DNA of 64,000 bases from positions 914,129 through 978,128 of the forward strand of contig NW_006920411.1 of NCBI RefSeq assembly GCF_000344685.1. The letters run 5' to 3'. The notes below the pieces were generated by a model. It had not been told where the DNA came from and did not search any database. It was given only the letters and a program-made list of their open reading frames with translations. A program made the translations under genes and the position numbers. Origin of the DNA: Gloeophyllum trabeum ATCC 11539 (Eukaryota; Basidiomycota; Agaricomycetes; Gloeophyllales; Gloeophyllaceae). How positions within the stretch are numbered: the stretch's first letter is position 1; every line of letters starts with the position of its first letter. This document shows positions 25,067 to 36,827 of this stretch, one piece after another.

Positions 25067-26114
25067 TCACAGAACGAGCATATCACGTACGGTCACCTGG
25101 CGCACAAAAGACGTCATGGCCTCAACGGTTCCTTCATAGTCGTCATAGAATATGGCGTGCCCAGCCCCCTCTAGAAACTTCACCTGCAGGTTTTTGAAGT
25201 GGGGTTTCATCTCCCTCACCAAGGCCTGCCCATCCACCTGTCTATCGGCAGTCCCGCTCAGTATCAACATAGGGACGCCTTGCGACCCCGCCTTGAATAG
25301 CGCAGCAGGATCCTGAGGTCGAGAGCATACGAAGTGCGCGTCCTTGGGCCCCTGGAAGATGGAGGAACCAATCCATTCACATCTGGTTTTGAACGGTACT
25401 TTCTCCGGCTGCGCGAACACAGAGTCGCCGAATTCAATGGAGATACGCCGGTTGAGAATAACGTCATCGGTGGTGAAGAGGCCGGGCATGAATCCCAGTA
25501 TAGCAGGTAGGCCAACAACACCCATAATGGGGCCCACGTAGGGCAGAGCGCATGCGTAGATAATACCGGACACGGGAAGTGGTTCCACGTATTGACAGTA
25601 GTCCGCGGCAACCGTTCCTTCAAAAAGAAAAGATTAGTGACAACAGCTTTTGACACACGTTCATACTGCATACGCACCCCCGTAGCTCCTATTATATCCC
25701 CATTAGCCATGTTCGCCACAAGCGTTGCAGGAAGAAACCACTCACCAGCCGAAGTGGACGGGGTTCTTCAATCCAAAAGCATTGACAACAGCCATAAAAT
25801 CATCTGCCCATAGGGAAGAGGCATGGCCTTCGATTGTTTCAGGTTTGCCGCTTCGACCATGACCACGCAGATCGTACCGAACCTGCAAGACGATTACACG
25901 CTAAGGCCCGCAATCACGTTACACCACGTACAAGATAAAACTGCTGCAAAAGGCGGGAATCTTCAAAGAATGCATCGAAACAAGCTGCAGTTAAGGTAAG
26001 ACCGTGCACGAACACGATACTGGGGCCACTGCTGTTGCCGGCAGCCTCGGCGTAGATCTTCAGACCGTCGGAAGAAGTTAGTACTCTTTGCTCGACTTCG
26101 AGTCCAGGTGCCAT
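25067..26114 (-). CDS. Alpha/beta hydrolase (epoxide hydrolase/esterase-like)
   Basis: Exons join to about 280 residues. Features are SIVFVHGLTLTAACFD (oxyanion loop), YDLRGHGRSGKPETIEGHA, then FGLKNPVHFGWSYGGTVAA, where the nucleophile elbow GWSYGG is created by splicing two introns. A cap region has YVGPIMGVVGLPAILGFMPG; then VPMLILSGTADRQVDGQ has the acid position and FLEGAGHAIFYDDYEG the catalytic His. The Ser nucleophile makes an esterase or lactonase-type hydrolase more likely than an epoxide hydrolase, which uses Asp. Start at MAPGLEVEQRVLTSSDGLK. Its role may be ester or lactone cleavage in the neighbouring pathway (inference). Confidence 0.85.
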
Positions 26115-28258
26115 GGTCGAGGAAGTTAGGCAGTGATCCAGGGCAACGCCAGCCGTTATATGGGGTCACCCCTCTTGATCCCATCATGTAGTGCGCTGGA
26201 CTCCAAGTGATACTGGATGTGTGGGGAGACGTAACCTGATAAGATAACGGCGCTCACGAGTAAGCCCAAGATCTATGAATAGTTCGCTTCTTCGTGAATA
26301 GACGTCTGTCCCGCAGGAAAGATGCCAACCCGGATAGCACGGACCTCTGATCATGATCATCATCGCGTTCCACACTCACCTCTCACGACTCGGGGGCAGG
26401 TACAAGTACACCGGTCAAAGATCGGTGGCACCAACTGATGGAAATCTGCGGATGGAATTCCGCGGAAGAGTCTGTGCAAGCCTAAGAAGTCTTTGATACC
26501 GCAGCTGTAGATGGCTCCAAGATGCATTACGGACGGGAGACATGAAGGGCGTCGAACGCGAAGGTGCAAACTCAAAAAAGGGATCGTAAGCTGCAGCTTT
26601 GACCGCGAAACAACCAGATGTCCAGCCAAATACAAAGTAAGTAGGCGCGACGCCACACATATTTAGTGAGAGGAAACTTGATGTACTACTTAAGTAGTCA
26701 GGACCGTCTGAATGATCCTTGTAAGTTGTATTTATTTGCATTATCGAGAATTTACTGCTGTGCTGAATACCAATTCCATACATAATCTCTGTCCATGGCG
26801 GACTCGGACAAATCATCATGCATCAAGTGATTCAAGTCTCAGTAACAGTCTAATTCGCTTCACCATCTATGGGTGGCGAGCTACGTCTTGTATGACCGGA
26901 AGATAGGATCAGCGAGTGGCAAAGAGTAGCTGCCTTTCCGACTTGGTAAATGTCCGCAAGGTATTATGATCTCCAGAGTCCGGGGCCGTCGATCAGCTGC
27001 AGGCTATCGCTAGCGATCGTGGAAACGTAATCCGTAATATCCAATATCAGGATGGATATCAAGGGTGATTACAACTACAGCATGTTGCAAATCAATGGGC
27101 CTCCCCACAAAAAGAGTGAAACAGGATTATTGGTGTACCGCCTGATGGCGATCCACATTTGTCGCCCAGGTTTGCGATGCGTTGCTGGGAGTTTTGAATT
27201 TTGAGTGATCTCACTCGATTAGGCCTCATTCTGTCCCGAGTTGGCCCACCATCAGCTCGGCCCACGAATCATTCTATCCTATCTTTTTCGTGGGGAGGCC
27301 CATCGATTTGCAACTTGCCGTAACGGGCGCTCCGTGCGAAGCATAGAGACCTTGAGGGTCTGGTGTGTAGGCGACTGCTGGCAGAGGAATAACCCGTTGA
27401 CATCGCGAGACTCTCTTCGGTGACTCGACTTCGCCCGAGCCTGGGTGAGGAGCCCGAATGGCTGGATTCTCGGCTCGCGCAGCTACTGCATTGACATTTG
27501 AGCAGGCTACGTGGTACTCAGGCCGGAAGGTTGCATATGGGTGGTAGGTAAGTTCACCACATTGGTATTCAGCCGCAGGTTACATTCGGACTTGTCAATA
27601 GATTATAGGCCCTCTAAGGACAGTATAGAAGCCATCACTAGTCTTGCGGGGATCGGCCGACGACCCGCGGCCTCGACGGCGGGTTTTGTACCCGAAGCCA
27701 CTGAGGGTATGGGGTATGCGGGTATAGTTTGTCCAGCACCCAGCACCGGTGGACACCTGGGTGAGCTGGTCATATTTTGGGTTTTGTGACCATGTTACGG
27801 AATATGAATGAGATGCGCTGCTAACAGTTGCAGTGCAACCGATGCACCCCATTTTATGCTGCTGCGCATAGTCCAATCGGAACTGCCAGATGCAGCAGGA
27901 GTAAAGCACGCCGGAGCCGCAACCCACTGACATCTTGCGTAACAATGGGCTTCCTAAGCATATATCATTAATTGTCGTTGTTTGGTTTTGGGGCTCCCTG
28001 CAACCAGGAATTTTTCGTGGTTCTATCATTATGCAGTCAGTTGAAACGATATGTGGTGCGTTTCTTTATGGAGGGAGGTATTTTCTGACCCAAGTCACAC
28101 TATCATCAGTACCTCCTGACGGCTTTCCATGTCCCTCTCCAAGCATCAGAGTGTATCAATCTCCGAAAATGATGCTCCTCTCCGTATCTCCTCCCAGTAT
28201 ATAGCTCCAGGTATACGACCGCTCGTGCCTCTTCCGGTGGCTAGAAACTCTCATTAGC
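26115..28258. other. 2.1 kb intergenic, no recognised gene
   Basis: Minus-strand frames at 26360-26819 and 27595-28029 are open for 100-144 codons. The latter has several Cys (MSVGCGSGVLYSCC, MGCIGCT) but no signal peptide or family resemblance I can defend. The first 200 bases hold the hydrolase promoter. Confidence 0.35.
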
Positions 28259-29582
28259 ATGCTTAGCGTTGAAGCAGAGTTCACTGAGCTCAGGTGTAAG
28301 TCGACATCGAATAGCCCGTGATTTTCAGTCACCCCTTGTTGATTGCCTCTGTGTAGTGCTTACGTGGACGCTTCCTATATTCGCCATTGCAGTAACCCTC
28401 TTCCGACTGTGGGTGCGGGCCCGCAAGCGACAGCTTGGATGGGATGATTTTTGGGCAATGGCAGCTGTAATATGCTTTGTTATCTTCATCTCAGCGATGG
28501 AGCTTCATTTCCGAGACGAGCGTAGGTTACTTCAGCTAATACTAATCCACAAGTGCTTATGTCGGCCTTCAGGTTCTTATTCATATACGACGAGGATCGC
28601 GTTGTATTACATGTGAGGGACGTGCCGCTTATTTTGAGTATACATCTTTACCCCGATACCTAGGCTGGACCAATTCTTCTACGCAGTTAATTGGTGAGTA
28701 TGAGGGGTCAGATTCTGCATTCCGCTTCGATGACACTGGAATATCCTTAGGTGCTCTAAACTGTCGATATTGTTCACTACTATCCGCTTGACTGCTCCGG
28801 GGACATTCAGACGATGGCTCATTCGTTCAGCCTTTTGTTTTGGCTGTGCCTGGGCCGTCCTATTTTCTCAGGTGTTTTGGGTCTGCGAGAATCAACCTGG
28901 ATGGAAGGATACCCCGCAACCGCAATGCGACCTTGGACGCAATGTGGCCATCGCTCAAGTTATCAGTAGGACATTGTTCTTTTGTTCTGTAGCATACGAT
29001 AACTGATATCCTCCCATCGTCCTTTTGCAGCCGATGTCGCGACTGACGCAGTATTAATAGGCGCACCATTGAAGTTGATTTGGAAGGTCAAGCTGACGAG
29101 AACACAGAAGATTCGCATTTTTGCGGTGTTCAGCACCACTACAATCGCCACAGCCGTAAGCCTATACCATTCCTACGCCATCCTGCGGTACGGCGGGTTC
29201 GAGGAAGCGCGTGCCGCTGTTATACAGGTTTGTCTAGGCCACCTCCAAATGAGATTGGCTAATTCACAGTTCATGGCAGGATGGTGTCAGCCTAATCGTG
29301 GCAGATCTCAGTGTCATTGTCGCGTTCTTCATGCAGATCAGTTCTGTGGATGATTCCAGCGCACCGGTGGCCGTCGAATTAGTGAACGTCAGGAAGTCAG
29401 GTGGCGCCGCGGAAGCCCTCACAGTTAATGTTGATACCAGCACGACCGTATTCCACGACTATCAGTACAATAACTCGGACTTGGTCAAGGTCCCTCTCGG
29501 TGTCAATTCCGATGTGAAGACACGCTCATTGCAACCTGAAGAATATGAGGAGGGCTCCGGTATGCGGGTGGGAGAAGTGTAA
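28259..29582 (+). CDS. SAT4-like integral membrane protein (fungal rhodopsin-fold family)
   Basis: Seven-helix plasma-membrane-type protein of the large fungal SAT4/CFEM-rhodopsin-like group; biochemical role unknown. Exons give LTWTLPIFAIAVTLFRLWVR (helix), RKRQLGWDDFWAMAAVIC (the LGWDD motif typical of the family), RIALYYMLDQFFYAVNWCSKLSILF, FCFGCAWAVLFSQVFWVCEN, then QCDLGRNVAIAQVI. These are followed by DVATDAVLIGAPLKLIWKVK and RIFAVFSTTTIATAVSLYHS, helices VSLIVADLSVIVAFF, and a polar tail ending GMRVGEV. The first exon (ATG near 28259) does not splice in phase by my reading, so the start is provisional. It is transcribed toward the N gap. Confidence 0.75.
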
Positions 29583-31704
29583 TCCAGCGTAGTCACTCGC
29601 TTGCACTCAACGTTTCCACAATCCTCTGCATTCACATGTTGTTTGTCTGTACTAGAGATATGCAGGATGTTGGTTGTGGTGGTTCATGATGGTGCATGTG
29701 CTCGCAAGCAATATCCCGAAGGTCCCACTTGTTGGTCTCCATGGGATCAAAGAAAAGCGATAATTTCTAGTACAAGTACTGTTGGACAATTACCCATCAT
29801 CTACTCACTATGGTACCCAACTAATAAAGTTTGTATATGATCAGTGTGGACGGATGGTGCATTTCAACTGGCACGTCTTACGGATCATCTCTCCCAAGCG
29901 GGGCGGAATCCGCGAATGATGGCAGCTGTAACTGCGGCGGCGCTTCGAAGAGGGCCATCATGTTGAACATCAGAACATTGGCAAAACCATATGGACCTGA
30001 GAGTTTATGCAGCACCTTGAACACGGCCGGACGACTACAAAATCGCATCAGCCACTCTACATCAATCACTTATAGTCGGCACTGAGACAGCCACGTCGAG
30101 CCGGTAATATTTAGGTACACACTAGCCATCACGTTGACCACAGTTTGAGGAGGCGGGCTGTCACCGTCAGCGCTCGAATGCGTCATGACGGGCCAAACAT
30201 GCATTCTCTGAGTCCTTACGATCAAGCACCGAGAGCTTCTGATAAAGCTGTCAGGAAGGATGCGGAAGTTCTGATGGACTTCAGGTGCACGCTCTCGGGC
30301 GCTGTCAGGTAGGTGCTGCTGTGAATTTGCGTTAGACTCGGAGATTAGGAAACAGTGATGACAGCTAACGACGAAACGATAGAGCCTCGCAGAAATCCTG
30401 GGATGGAGTCCGGAATCGGATGACAGAGAAGACACCAAATAGTGTAGGAGGACGCCACGCTTGGACCACGGATGATGGGGGTGGACTGGGAGACCGGTCC
30501 GCGCTATCATATTCGTGTTGACAGGGACCTTCCATGTCACCGAGACTCCATCCTGAAAATTCGGAGGAGTCTCTATTGTTTTGTTGTTAACTGGAAAGTT
30601 GGTCACAATAATGGGAGTTGATCAAATACTCCCTAATGGCATCCAAGTAACAACGCACGACTGTCGGAGATTGATGTCCAAAAGCCCGGAGCATAGCGTT
30701 ACTGGATACATAAATTTGTCCCGAGGCTCTTCCTGTGTGATAACATGAGACATTTCGTGGCGGGGGAAGGAAACTATCATCCACTGTGAAGGAGCTTGCG
30801 ATTGTGTAAGATAAGCTCTTAGAGAAGGTCAATTGGCTGTGACAAATGGTATGCATTCATGGTATGAGTAATGTACAAGCCGTCGTGTAGCCGTCGTATG
30901 CGACCACGGTTGTGCTCCGCGGGCGGTACCTCTTCGTGCTGTGGGCCAGAACGGAAATCGGGCGCCCGGTGCCCTCCGGTACCACAAAGATGGAAGTATG
31001 TCGCCCTCCCGGAGCCACAAGATTGGGAAATAGGCAAGACGTCCGACTTGACCGCACCTAAAAGAACCATGGCCAGTGACACGAGTCTGTTGGCTTAGCT
31101 CGGCCATCGCCTCTTTCTCATTGCGTTTGGCACGATCGCCGACGGGACGCGGACCACACATTGAGCAACCTTTTACCTGGACAGTACTGGTGGGTTCAAT
31201 CGTGTAGACCATGAATGGGGCGACTCTTGAACGACTTTAGATCTGATTGGGGCGGGCCTGGGAGTTGAGTAGAAGACGCTGATGTGATTGGCCGCCTGTG
31301 AGCCGGCCACCAATCACATATCCGCTTATCAAGCCTGTCGCCTTCGTGGCGCTGTGACGTATGGCGCTGTCATTGAGCACTCAGCTGTGTCCGTACCCCA
31401 ACTCGGCGAACTATGATTTTAAAAATAATTGAGAATCCCGCATGTGTCCTTACGCTGGGATCCCCGGCGACAGTACGAATCCGATCGAACTATCCACAAG
31501 GCAGACTCTAAAGTAGGGTTCCGTAAATTTGGGCCGCGAAAATTACACATGTTAATTAGCAGTTGTAAATCAGCTTTATAGCTGGTAATCCTTGTAGTGA
31601 GCACACTGTCCGATGGAACTCGTACAGCGTCACTGTAGAGCGTATGAGTTCTCACCCGTTACGCTGGTGTCCGGGAACGGGTTGGGCTCACCCTCTGAAA
31701 TCGC
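29583..31704. other. 2.1 kb intergenic, possible unrecognised minus-strand gene
   Basis: Three minus-strand open stretches (30070-30606, 30587-30856, 30829-31212) lie end to end, which could be exons of one gene of 250-350 residues or chance. Wording such as NFQDGVSVTWKVPVNTN and VQVKGCSMCGPRPVGDR is protein-like, but I recognise no family. Confidence 0.3.
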
Positions 31705-32128
31705 TGCAGTTGAGTGCCGCTGTGTCAAGTCCAAAGCTTAGTGTGAGAAAATAGGTCCGAACTAAGGTGCGGTGTAAAAGTCGCTCATTATTTACACTGT
31801 TATAAACTGCTGTTAATAACAGGTTAATAACATGTTATTAACAGACCCCTCTAGGCAAGGCCAATTTGGGTGTTAAAAACCCCCCCTATCGGCAGCCTGG
31901 AATCCACCATGCACCGGTAGAGGACCGTACCCGTAAGTCAAATATCACTGGGACATCATGTTGCAAAGACCCCCTAATGTACTTCAGCTTGCAAAGTGCA
32001 CGTCAAACAGCTCCCGGAGAGTGCAGTGGAGGCCTACCAGGCATTTTAAACTGCAAAAGTGTTTTTAACAATGTTGATATGTCTTTTTAACATGTAATTA
32101 ACCCGTTTCAAACTAAATGTTATTAACT
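31705..32128. repeat. 424 bp block identical to 32582-33005 (left copy)
   Basis: Runs from TGCAGTTGAGTGCCGCTGTG to TAAATGTTATTAACT, ending exactly at the N run. The other copy begins exactly where the N run ends. I found no difference between the copies. The block includes about 45 bases outside the local terminal-inverted-repeat element. Confidence 0.95.
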
Positions 32129-32581
32129 NNNNNNNNNNNNNNNNNNNNNNNNNNNNNNNNNNNNNNNNNNNNNNNNNNNNNNNNNNNNNNNNNNNNNNNN
32201 NNNNNNNNNNNNNNNNNNNNNNNNNNNNNNNNNNNNNNNNNNNNNNNNNNNNNNNNNNNNNNNNNNNNNNNNNNNNNNNNNNNNNNNNNNNNNNNNNNNN
32301 NNNNNNNNNNNNNNNNNNNNNNNNNNNNNNNNNNNNNNNNNNNNNNNNNNNNNNNNNNNNNNNNNNNNNNNNNNNNNNNNNNNNNNNNNNNNNNNNNNNN
32401 NNNNNNNNNNNNNNNNNNNNNNNNNNNNNNNNNNNNNNNNNNNNNNNNNNNNNNNNNNNNNNNNNNNNNNNNNNNNNNNNNNNNNNNNNNNNNNNNNNNN
32501 NNNNNNNNNNNNNNNNNNNNNNNNNNNNNNNNNNNNNNNNNNNNNNNNNNNNNNNNNNNNNNNNNNNNNNNNNNNNNNNNN
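32129..32581. other. Assembly gap (453 N)
   Basis: A run of undetermined bases. Its edges coincide with the edges of the duplicated 424 bp blocks. Confidence 0.99.
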
Positions 32582-33005
32582 TGCAGTTGAGTGCCGCTGT
32601 GTCAAGTCCAAAGCTTAGTGTGAGAAAATAGGTCCGAACTAAGGTGCGGTGTAAAAGTCGCTCATTATTTACACTGTTATAAACTGCTGTTAATAACAGG
32701 TTAATAACATGTTATTAACAGACCCCTCTAGGCAAGGCCAATTTGGGTGTTAAAAACCCCCCCTATCGGCAGCCTGGAATCCACCATGCACCGGTAGAGG
32801 ACCGTACCCGTAAGTCAAATATCACTGGGACATCATGTTGCAAAGACCCCCTAATGTACTTCAGCTTGCAAAGTGCACGTCAAACAGCTCCCGGAGAGTG
32901 CAGTGGAGGCCTACCAGGCATTTTAAACTGCAAAAGTGTTTTTAACAATGTTGATATGTCTTTTTAACATGTAATTAACCCGTTTCAAACTAAATGTTAT
33001 TAACT
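32582..33005. repeat. 424 bp block identical to 31705-32128 (right copy)
   Basis: Same sequence as the left copy, at an offset of 877 bases. Only this copy continues into the right inverted repeat of the local element (see 32631-33102). Confidence 0.95.
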
Positions 33006-33102
33006 GTTAATAACCCTGTTAAAAAGGGCTTCGGAGCGCGCCATGTTATTAACATATGTTACAAAGTCCTGACGACTTATTCACCGCACCCTAGTCCGAA
33101 CA
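32631..33102. mobile_element. Probable MITE with imperfect terminal inverted repeats, about 470 bp
   Basis: The left end GGTCCGAACTAAGGTGCGGTG matches the reverse complement of the right end CACCGCACCCTAGTCCGAAC at about 17 of 20 positions. Inner sequences also mirror each other through repeated GTTAATAAC/GTTATTAAC words, including a perfect 11-base pair CTGTTAATAAC...GTTATTAACAG. No coding capacity. A clear target-site duplication is not visible. The left half also appears in the duplicated block before the gap (31754 on). Confidence 0.6.
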
Positions 33103-33525
33103 ATCGCCCTTGGGGTGGGATCGAAGCTGCATTCAGGGACGTGCACCCCAACGATATACGTCGGGAGAATTCTGAACCCTGTTGAACATAGTTGTTGACA
33201 GGGCTACAGATATGTAAAAACATTAAGTCAGCCAGCTAGACATTCCATGGTCGAAAGAGGTTGCAATCAATGGAGTGTCGCTCACATAGGGCCGTGTGGA
33301 GATGACCATTGCAAATAGGTCATCGAGAATGTTCACCCAAACACGCAACCGGCTGAAACCAGTTGTTAGACTCCAGGTTGCGGTCGGACGTCCGCTGCCC
33401 GAGCTGCAGCCCGATAATGCAGAACAGAGGCTCGAGTGATCATCATGGACACGCCAAAGACACAGGACCCTGGATGATAATCATCGAAGACGGGCAATGC
33501 AGGTGCGCAGCCATTCGAAAAGGAT
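33103..33525. other. Upstream region of methyltransferase copy 2
   Basis: Holds no recognised gene. A frame in 33363-33644 overlaps the methyltransferase first exon in another phase and is a shadow. Confidence 0.4.
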
Positions 33526-34647
33526 ATGACACCGACCACAGAGCCTTATATACAGCCATACAAGCCATTTCCAGAGGTCAGGCATCCAACGATGGTACAA
33601 ACAGCCCTGGGACACAGCGAACGAGGTGGACTCGCTGCGAATGACTCGGAAGCAGTATCGAATGGTGGACCGCCCCCGATTCAACATCGAGCAAGGACTT
33701 ACCAGGCCTTCCCGGGTGCCCAATATATTCTCCCCTGCGATGAAGAGGAGCAGGCACGGTAAGTGCCTTGGTTCTTGCTTGTTATTCAGTGATGTGAGCT
33801 ATTGTTTGTGCTCAGGCTGGAGCTGCAACATAGGGTCCTGCAAAGAGCGATTGGCGGCAGGCTGGTGATACCTCCTCTTACCCTTCAACCGGGCGACCAC
33901 GTCCTTGACTGCGGTACCGGATCAGGTGACCGAGTTCAGTACTCGCGAGATTGCTGTCTGATACTGACATGATTGATTCTAGGGATTTGGTTGTTGGACT
34001 TGGCCAGTCAGGAATCCCCGGACATTGTTTTCCGGGGTATTGACATCGAGTCAAGGCTCTTCCCAGTGGTCAAGCCGCCAAACGTAACGTTCTCCGTGGG
34101 GACGACAACGCAACTTCCAGCTGAATGGGACAACCAGTTTAAGCTGGTCAACCAAAGGCTCCTTATAGCCGCACTAACTTCGTCCGAGTGGCCGCGCGTG
34201 CTGAAAGAGGTTCGGCGTACTCTGGTCTCTGGAGGATGGGTGCAACTTCTTGAGGCGAAGCGCTGGGGGGCGGAGGATGGGCAATGGAGCGCAAAGCACA
34301 GAAAACTGCTTAACGAACTCTTTGCCGCAAAGCGATTGGTCATAGACTGCTCAGTTCAACTGCCCCATTTCCTCAAGGAAGCCGGATTCGGAAACGTGCA
34401 TGTCGAAGAGTACAGGATCCCGGCGGGGAGTTGGGCAGGCACAGTAGGGATCGAGACAAGAGACAATTTCATTGGGGTATTCCGCGGGATGAAGACGCCG
34501 ATCCTCAATGCAGGCGGTTTTGGATATGTCACAACGGAGGACGAATATGACCAATGGATGACCAATATGGCTGAGGAATGGGACACTATGGAAGGTACCA
34601 CAGTCGACATCTGTGTTTGCTTTGCTCAGAAGATGTCTCAGGAGTAG
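33526..34647 (+). CDS. LaeA/TAM-like SAM methyltransferase (copy 2)
   Basis: Paralogue of the gene at 22423-23588. Three exons: MTPTTEPYIQPYKPFPE...TYQAFPGAQYILPCDEEEQAR (33526-33760), then LELQHRVLQRAIGGRLVIPP..DHVLDCGTGS, then GIWLLDLASQESPDIVFRG to the stop. Introns use GTAAGT/CTCAG and GTGACC/TTCTAG. Motif I is VLDCGTGSGIW; the IDIESRLFP segment follows with the acidic residue for SAM ribose. A later segment GGWVQLLEAKRWG and the conserved GIETRDNFIGVFRGMKTPI align with copy 1 throughout. About 330 residues and apparently intact. It is transcribed convergently with the second FAD monooxygenase. The substrate could be a small molecule of the pathway or a protein; I cannot tell which. Confidence 0.87.
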
Positions 34648-35103
34648 ATTTTTGTATATACCTTAAGGCTCGCAGATCAGTGCTGTATATATAGAAGAGA
34701 TATAAACCATCTACGGTTGGAAGAAGCGTGTCGGCGTACTGTGAGATGAGCCTGCTGTACCTTGCCTGCAATCCCACCAGCAGGCGTTAGCGAGTTAGAC
34801 TCTGACTCCTACCGAGAGTCTACGGGCTAATGGTGAGCTAATATTAAATTAGAAGAGACTGGCGTTACAGCCACCAAAGCACCGGTTCGATGTCTCACCC
34901 AGTCATCGGAGTCCTCGTACATGAATATCTCCGCCGGAGCCAGCCGTCGCGAGAGGGCATTACACCATGCGCCTAATTTCGCTGTATGTCGCCTGCACGC
35001 TATGATAGATGCACCCTGTAGGGACTGAATCGACTCCTGCACAATACAGGGATGTCGTCGTCGGCATATCAATTCGAACCTGTCTTTCTCTAGGATATAG
35101 ACT
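34648..35103. other. Region between convergent methyltransferase and monooxygenase genes
   Basis: Contains both 3' flanks. Near 34800-34830 there is a hairpin-forming GACTCT...AGAGTC. An open minus-strand stretch at 34827-35072 resembles nothing known to me. Confidence 0.4.
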
Positions 35104-36827
35104 TCATATTAGTGAGCCCCATCTCGTCCACCACTCTTCAACTGCTTCCTGTGCTTCATAATCGAACAGAGTGATATAGTCGTCCCAAATGTCTCGGAGT
35201 AACTCCTCGTCGGCGTCTTCCCAGCCCCTAGAAGCGCGGGGGAGCGCCGAACGGAAATTCTCGTCGCGCATCTTTTGCTCTTTTGATCCCGAAGGCACGG
35301 TTATAAGCCCCCACCGGAAGTGCTCCGACTTTCTGATGTACGAGGAGCGCGATAGGCGTATATCTTCGAAGGCAGCGATGAAGATAGGAGCTCTATCCTT
35401 CGATTTACAGTGTGAGAGGAGCTCTCCGAGTGTGACAGCATCTTCCAGGCAAGCTGCAGCATTGCCTCCTGCACCGGGCTGGCGACAAATGAGATGATAC
35501 AGGACAACTTGGTCACATGTGATAGTAAACGTACCGGAAGAGGATGTGCGGCTTCTCCAACTAATAAGACGTTCCCGGACTCATGTACCAAATTAGGACA
35601 GTCTTCCTGGTACAGATAGTACGTCGTCGGTATGAGCTTGTCAGCCAGTCGCACTATCTTCCCGATACTAATAGGCATTATATAAGACAAGCCTTACAGT
35701 TGTTTACAGACTCACCGAGGCTCGAAGTGGCTCAGGTGCATGTCAATATCCTGAGGACAGACTTGCCCATTCCGGTCTTGGCGGAATTCCCAGTCCGAAC
35801 CACTGAGGATCAGCTCTAGTGTATATTCACGTTTCCCCCTCTGGGATTGACACCTCTTTATGTCATCAGATGCTCGTAGACGAAGGCCTACTTACGGAGA
35901 GAAAACCATGTACACACGAGCCGTCTCCCAGCCATATGTCCCACTGCCACACTTGATCAATCCAATACTAACGGGAAAGAAGATATCCATACTTCCGCAG
36001 TTTCCGTTAGTGAAACGAGATCCTCATCTTGTCTCATTGACTCCGTAGGAACTGTGAGACTTCTTCAAAATGAGGATAAATCTGCTTCCGGTCAGTCTCA
36101 AAGACTGACCCAAAGGTACACCTTCTATCCATAGCACCTCTGAGCTGATGGTCAAGGACGACCTCTTTGATCATGCTCTCATAGCCGTCAGCCCCGATGA
36201 TATAATCTGCTCGTAGCTCTTCGCCGGAGGAAAGGAGGACGGAAGGAGGGTCAGGATCCACTTGAACAGCAGTTTCACCCAATCGTATGTCGGCGCCGGC
36301 TCGTATGGCCATGTCATGCAAAACGGACCAGAGCGAGCGATACTGGCTATACGTGTGTTTGAGAATCCATGGTCAGAGACTATACACTCACCGGTAGGGT
36401 AACATAATCAGCTCTCAACTGTCGCATAATTTCTGGGTGAAAGATGACGAGACCCATCTTCTCCCCTGTGCTCCCTAAGTTTGGCATGTTAAGCGGGATT
36501 CCCGATGGCAAACTATAGATAATTCCCGCACCTTCTCTCATTACTATCGCATTCATCTTAACAGAAAACTTATCTATCCACTCAGTCAAGCCCCACGTTT
36601 TCAGGATCCTAGTCATATTTGGAGGACATTGTATGGATCCCAACCGGTCCTATATTATGAGAGCTGCTATGAGTGTCATGCCAGTCATTAAGTGCACTCA
36701 CGTCGTAGGGGGTGGCGCTCTTCTCGAGTACTGTAACTCTATGTCCAGCATTTTGCAGAGTATATGCGCAGGATAGACCCGCAATGCTGCCGCCAATAAT
36801 GACGAATGACAAACCTTCGTATGACAT
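35104..36827 (-). CDS. FAD-dependent monooxygenase (UbiH/PHBH-like), second copy
   Basis: Group A aromatic hydroxylase. Reading from 36827: MSYEGLSFVIIGGSIAGLSCAYTL (GxGxxG variant GGSIAG), HRVTVLEKSATPYDV with the ribose-binding Glu, and GSIQCPPNMTRILKTWGL. Then come LSSGEELRADYIIGADGYES (the GADG segment), LVHESGNVLLVGEAAHPLP (second FAD motif, GEAAHP instead of GDAAHP), and ACLEDAVTLGEL. The C-terminal tail ends AVEEWWTRWGSLI. About 420 residues with several introns; no stops seen within the joined reading. It differs clearly from the broken monooxygenase at 304-3307, so it is not a simple replacement copy. A ring hydroxylation step in the cluster is likely (inference). Confidence 0.85.

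Noticed and set aside
32117..32611. Open frames across the N run on both strands
   Set aside because: They consist almost entirely of undetermined bases.
31801..33070. CRISPR-like or satellite array from repeated GTTAATAAC words
   Set aside because: Spacing is irregular, the words pair as inverted repeats of one MITE, and the apparent doubling comes from the gap-flanking duplicate.
34790..34840. tRNA gene near the GACTCT...AGAGTC hairpin
   Set aside because: No full cloverleaf or A/B box pair could be made out by eye.
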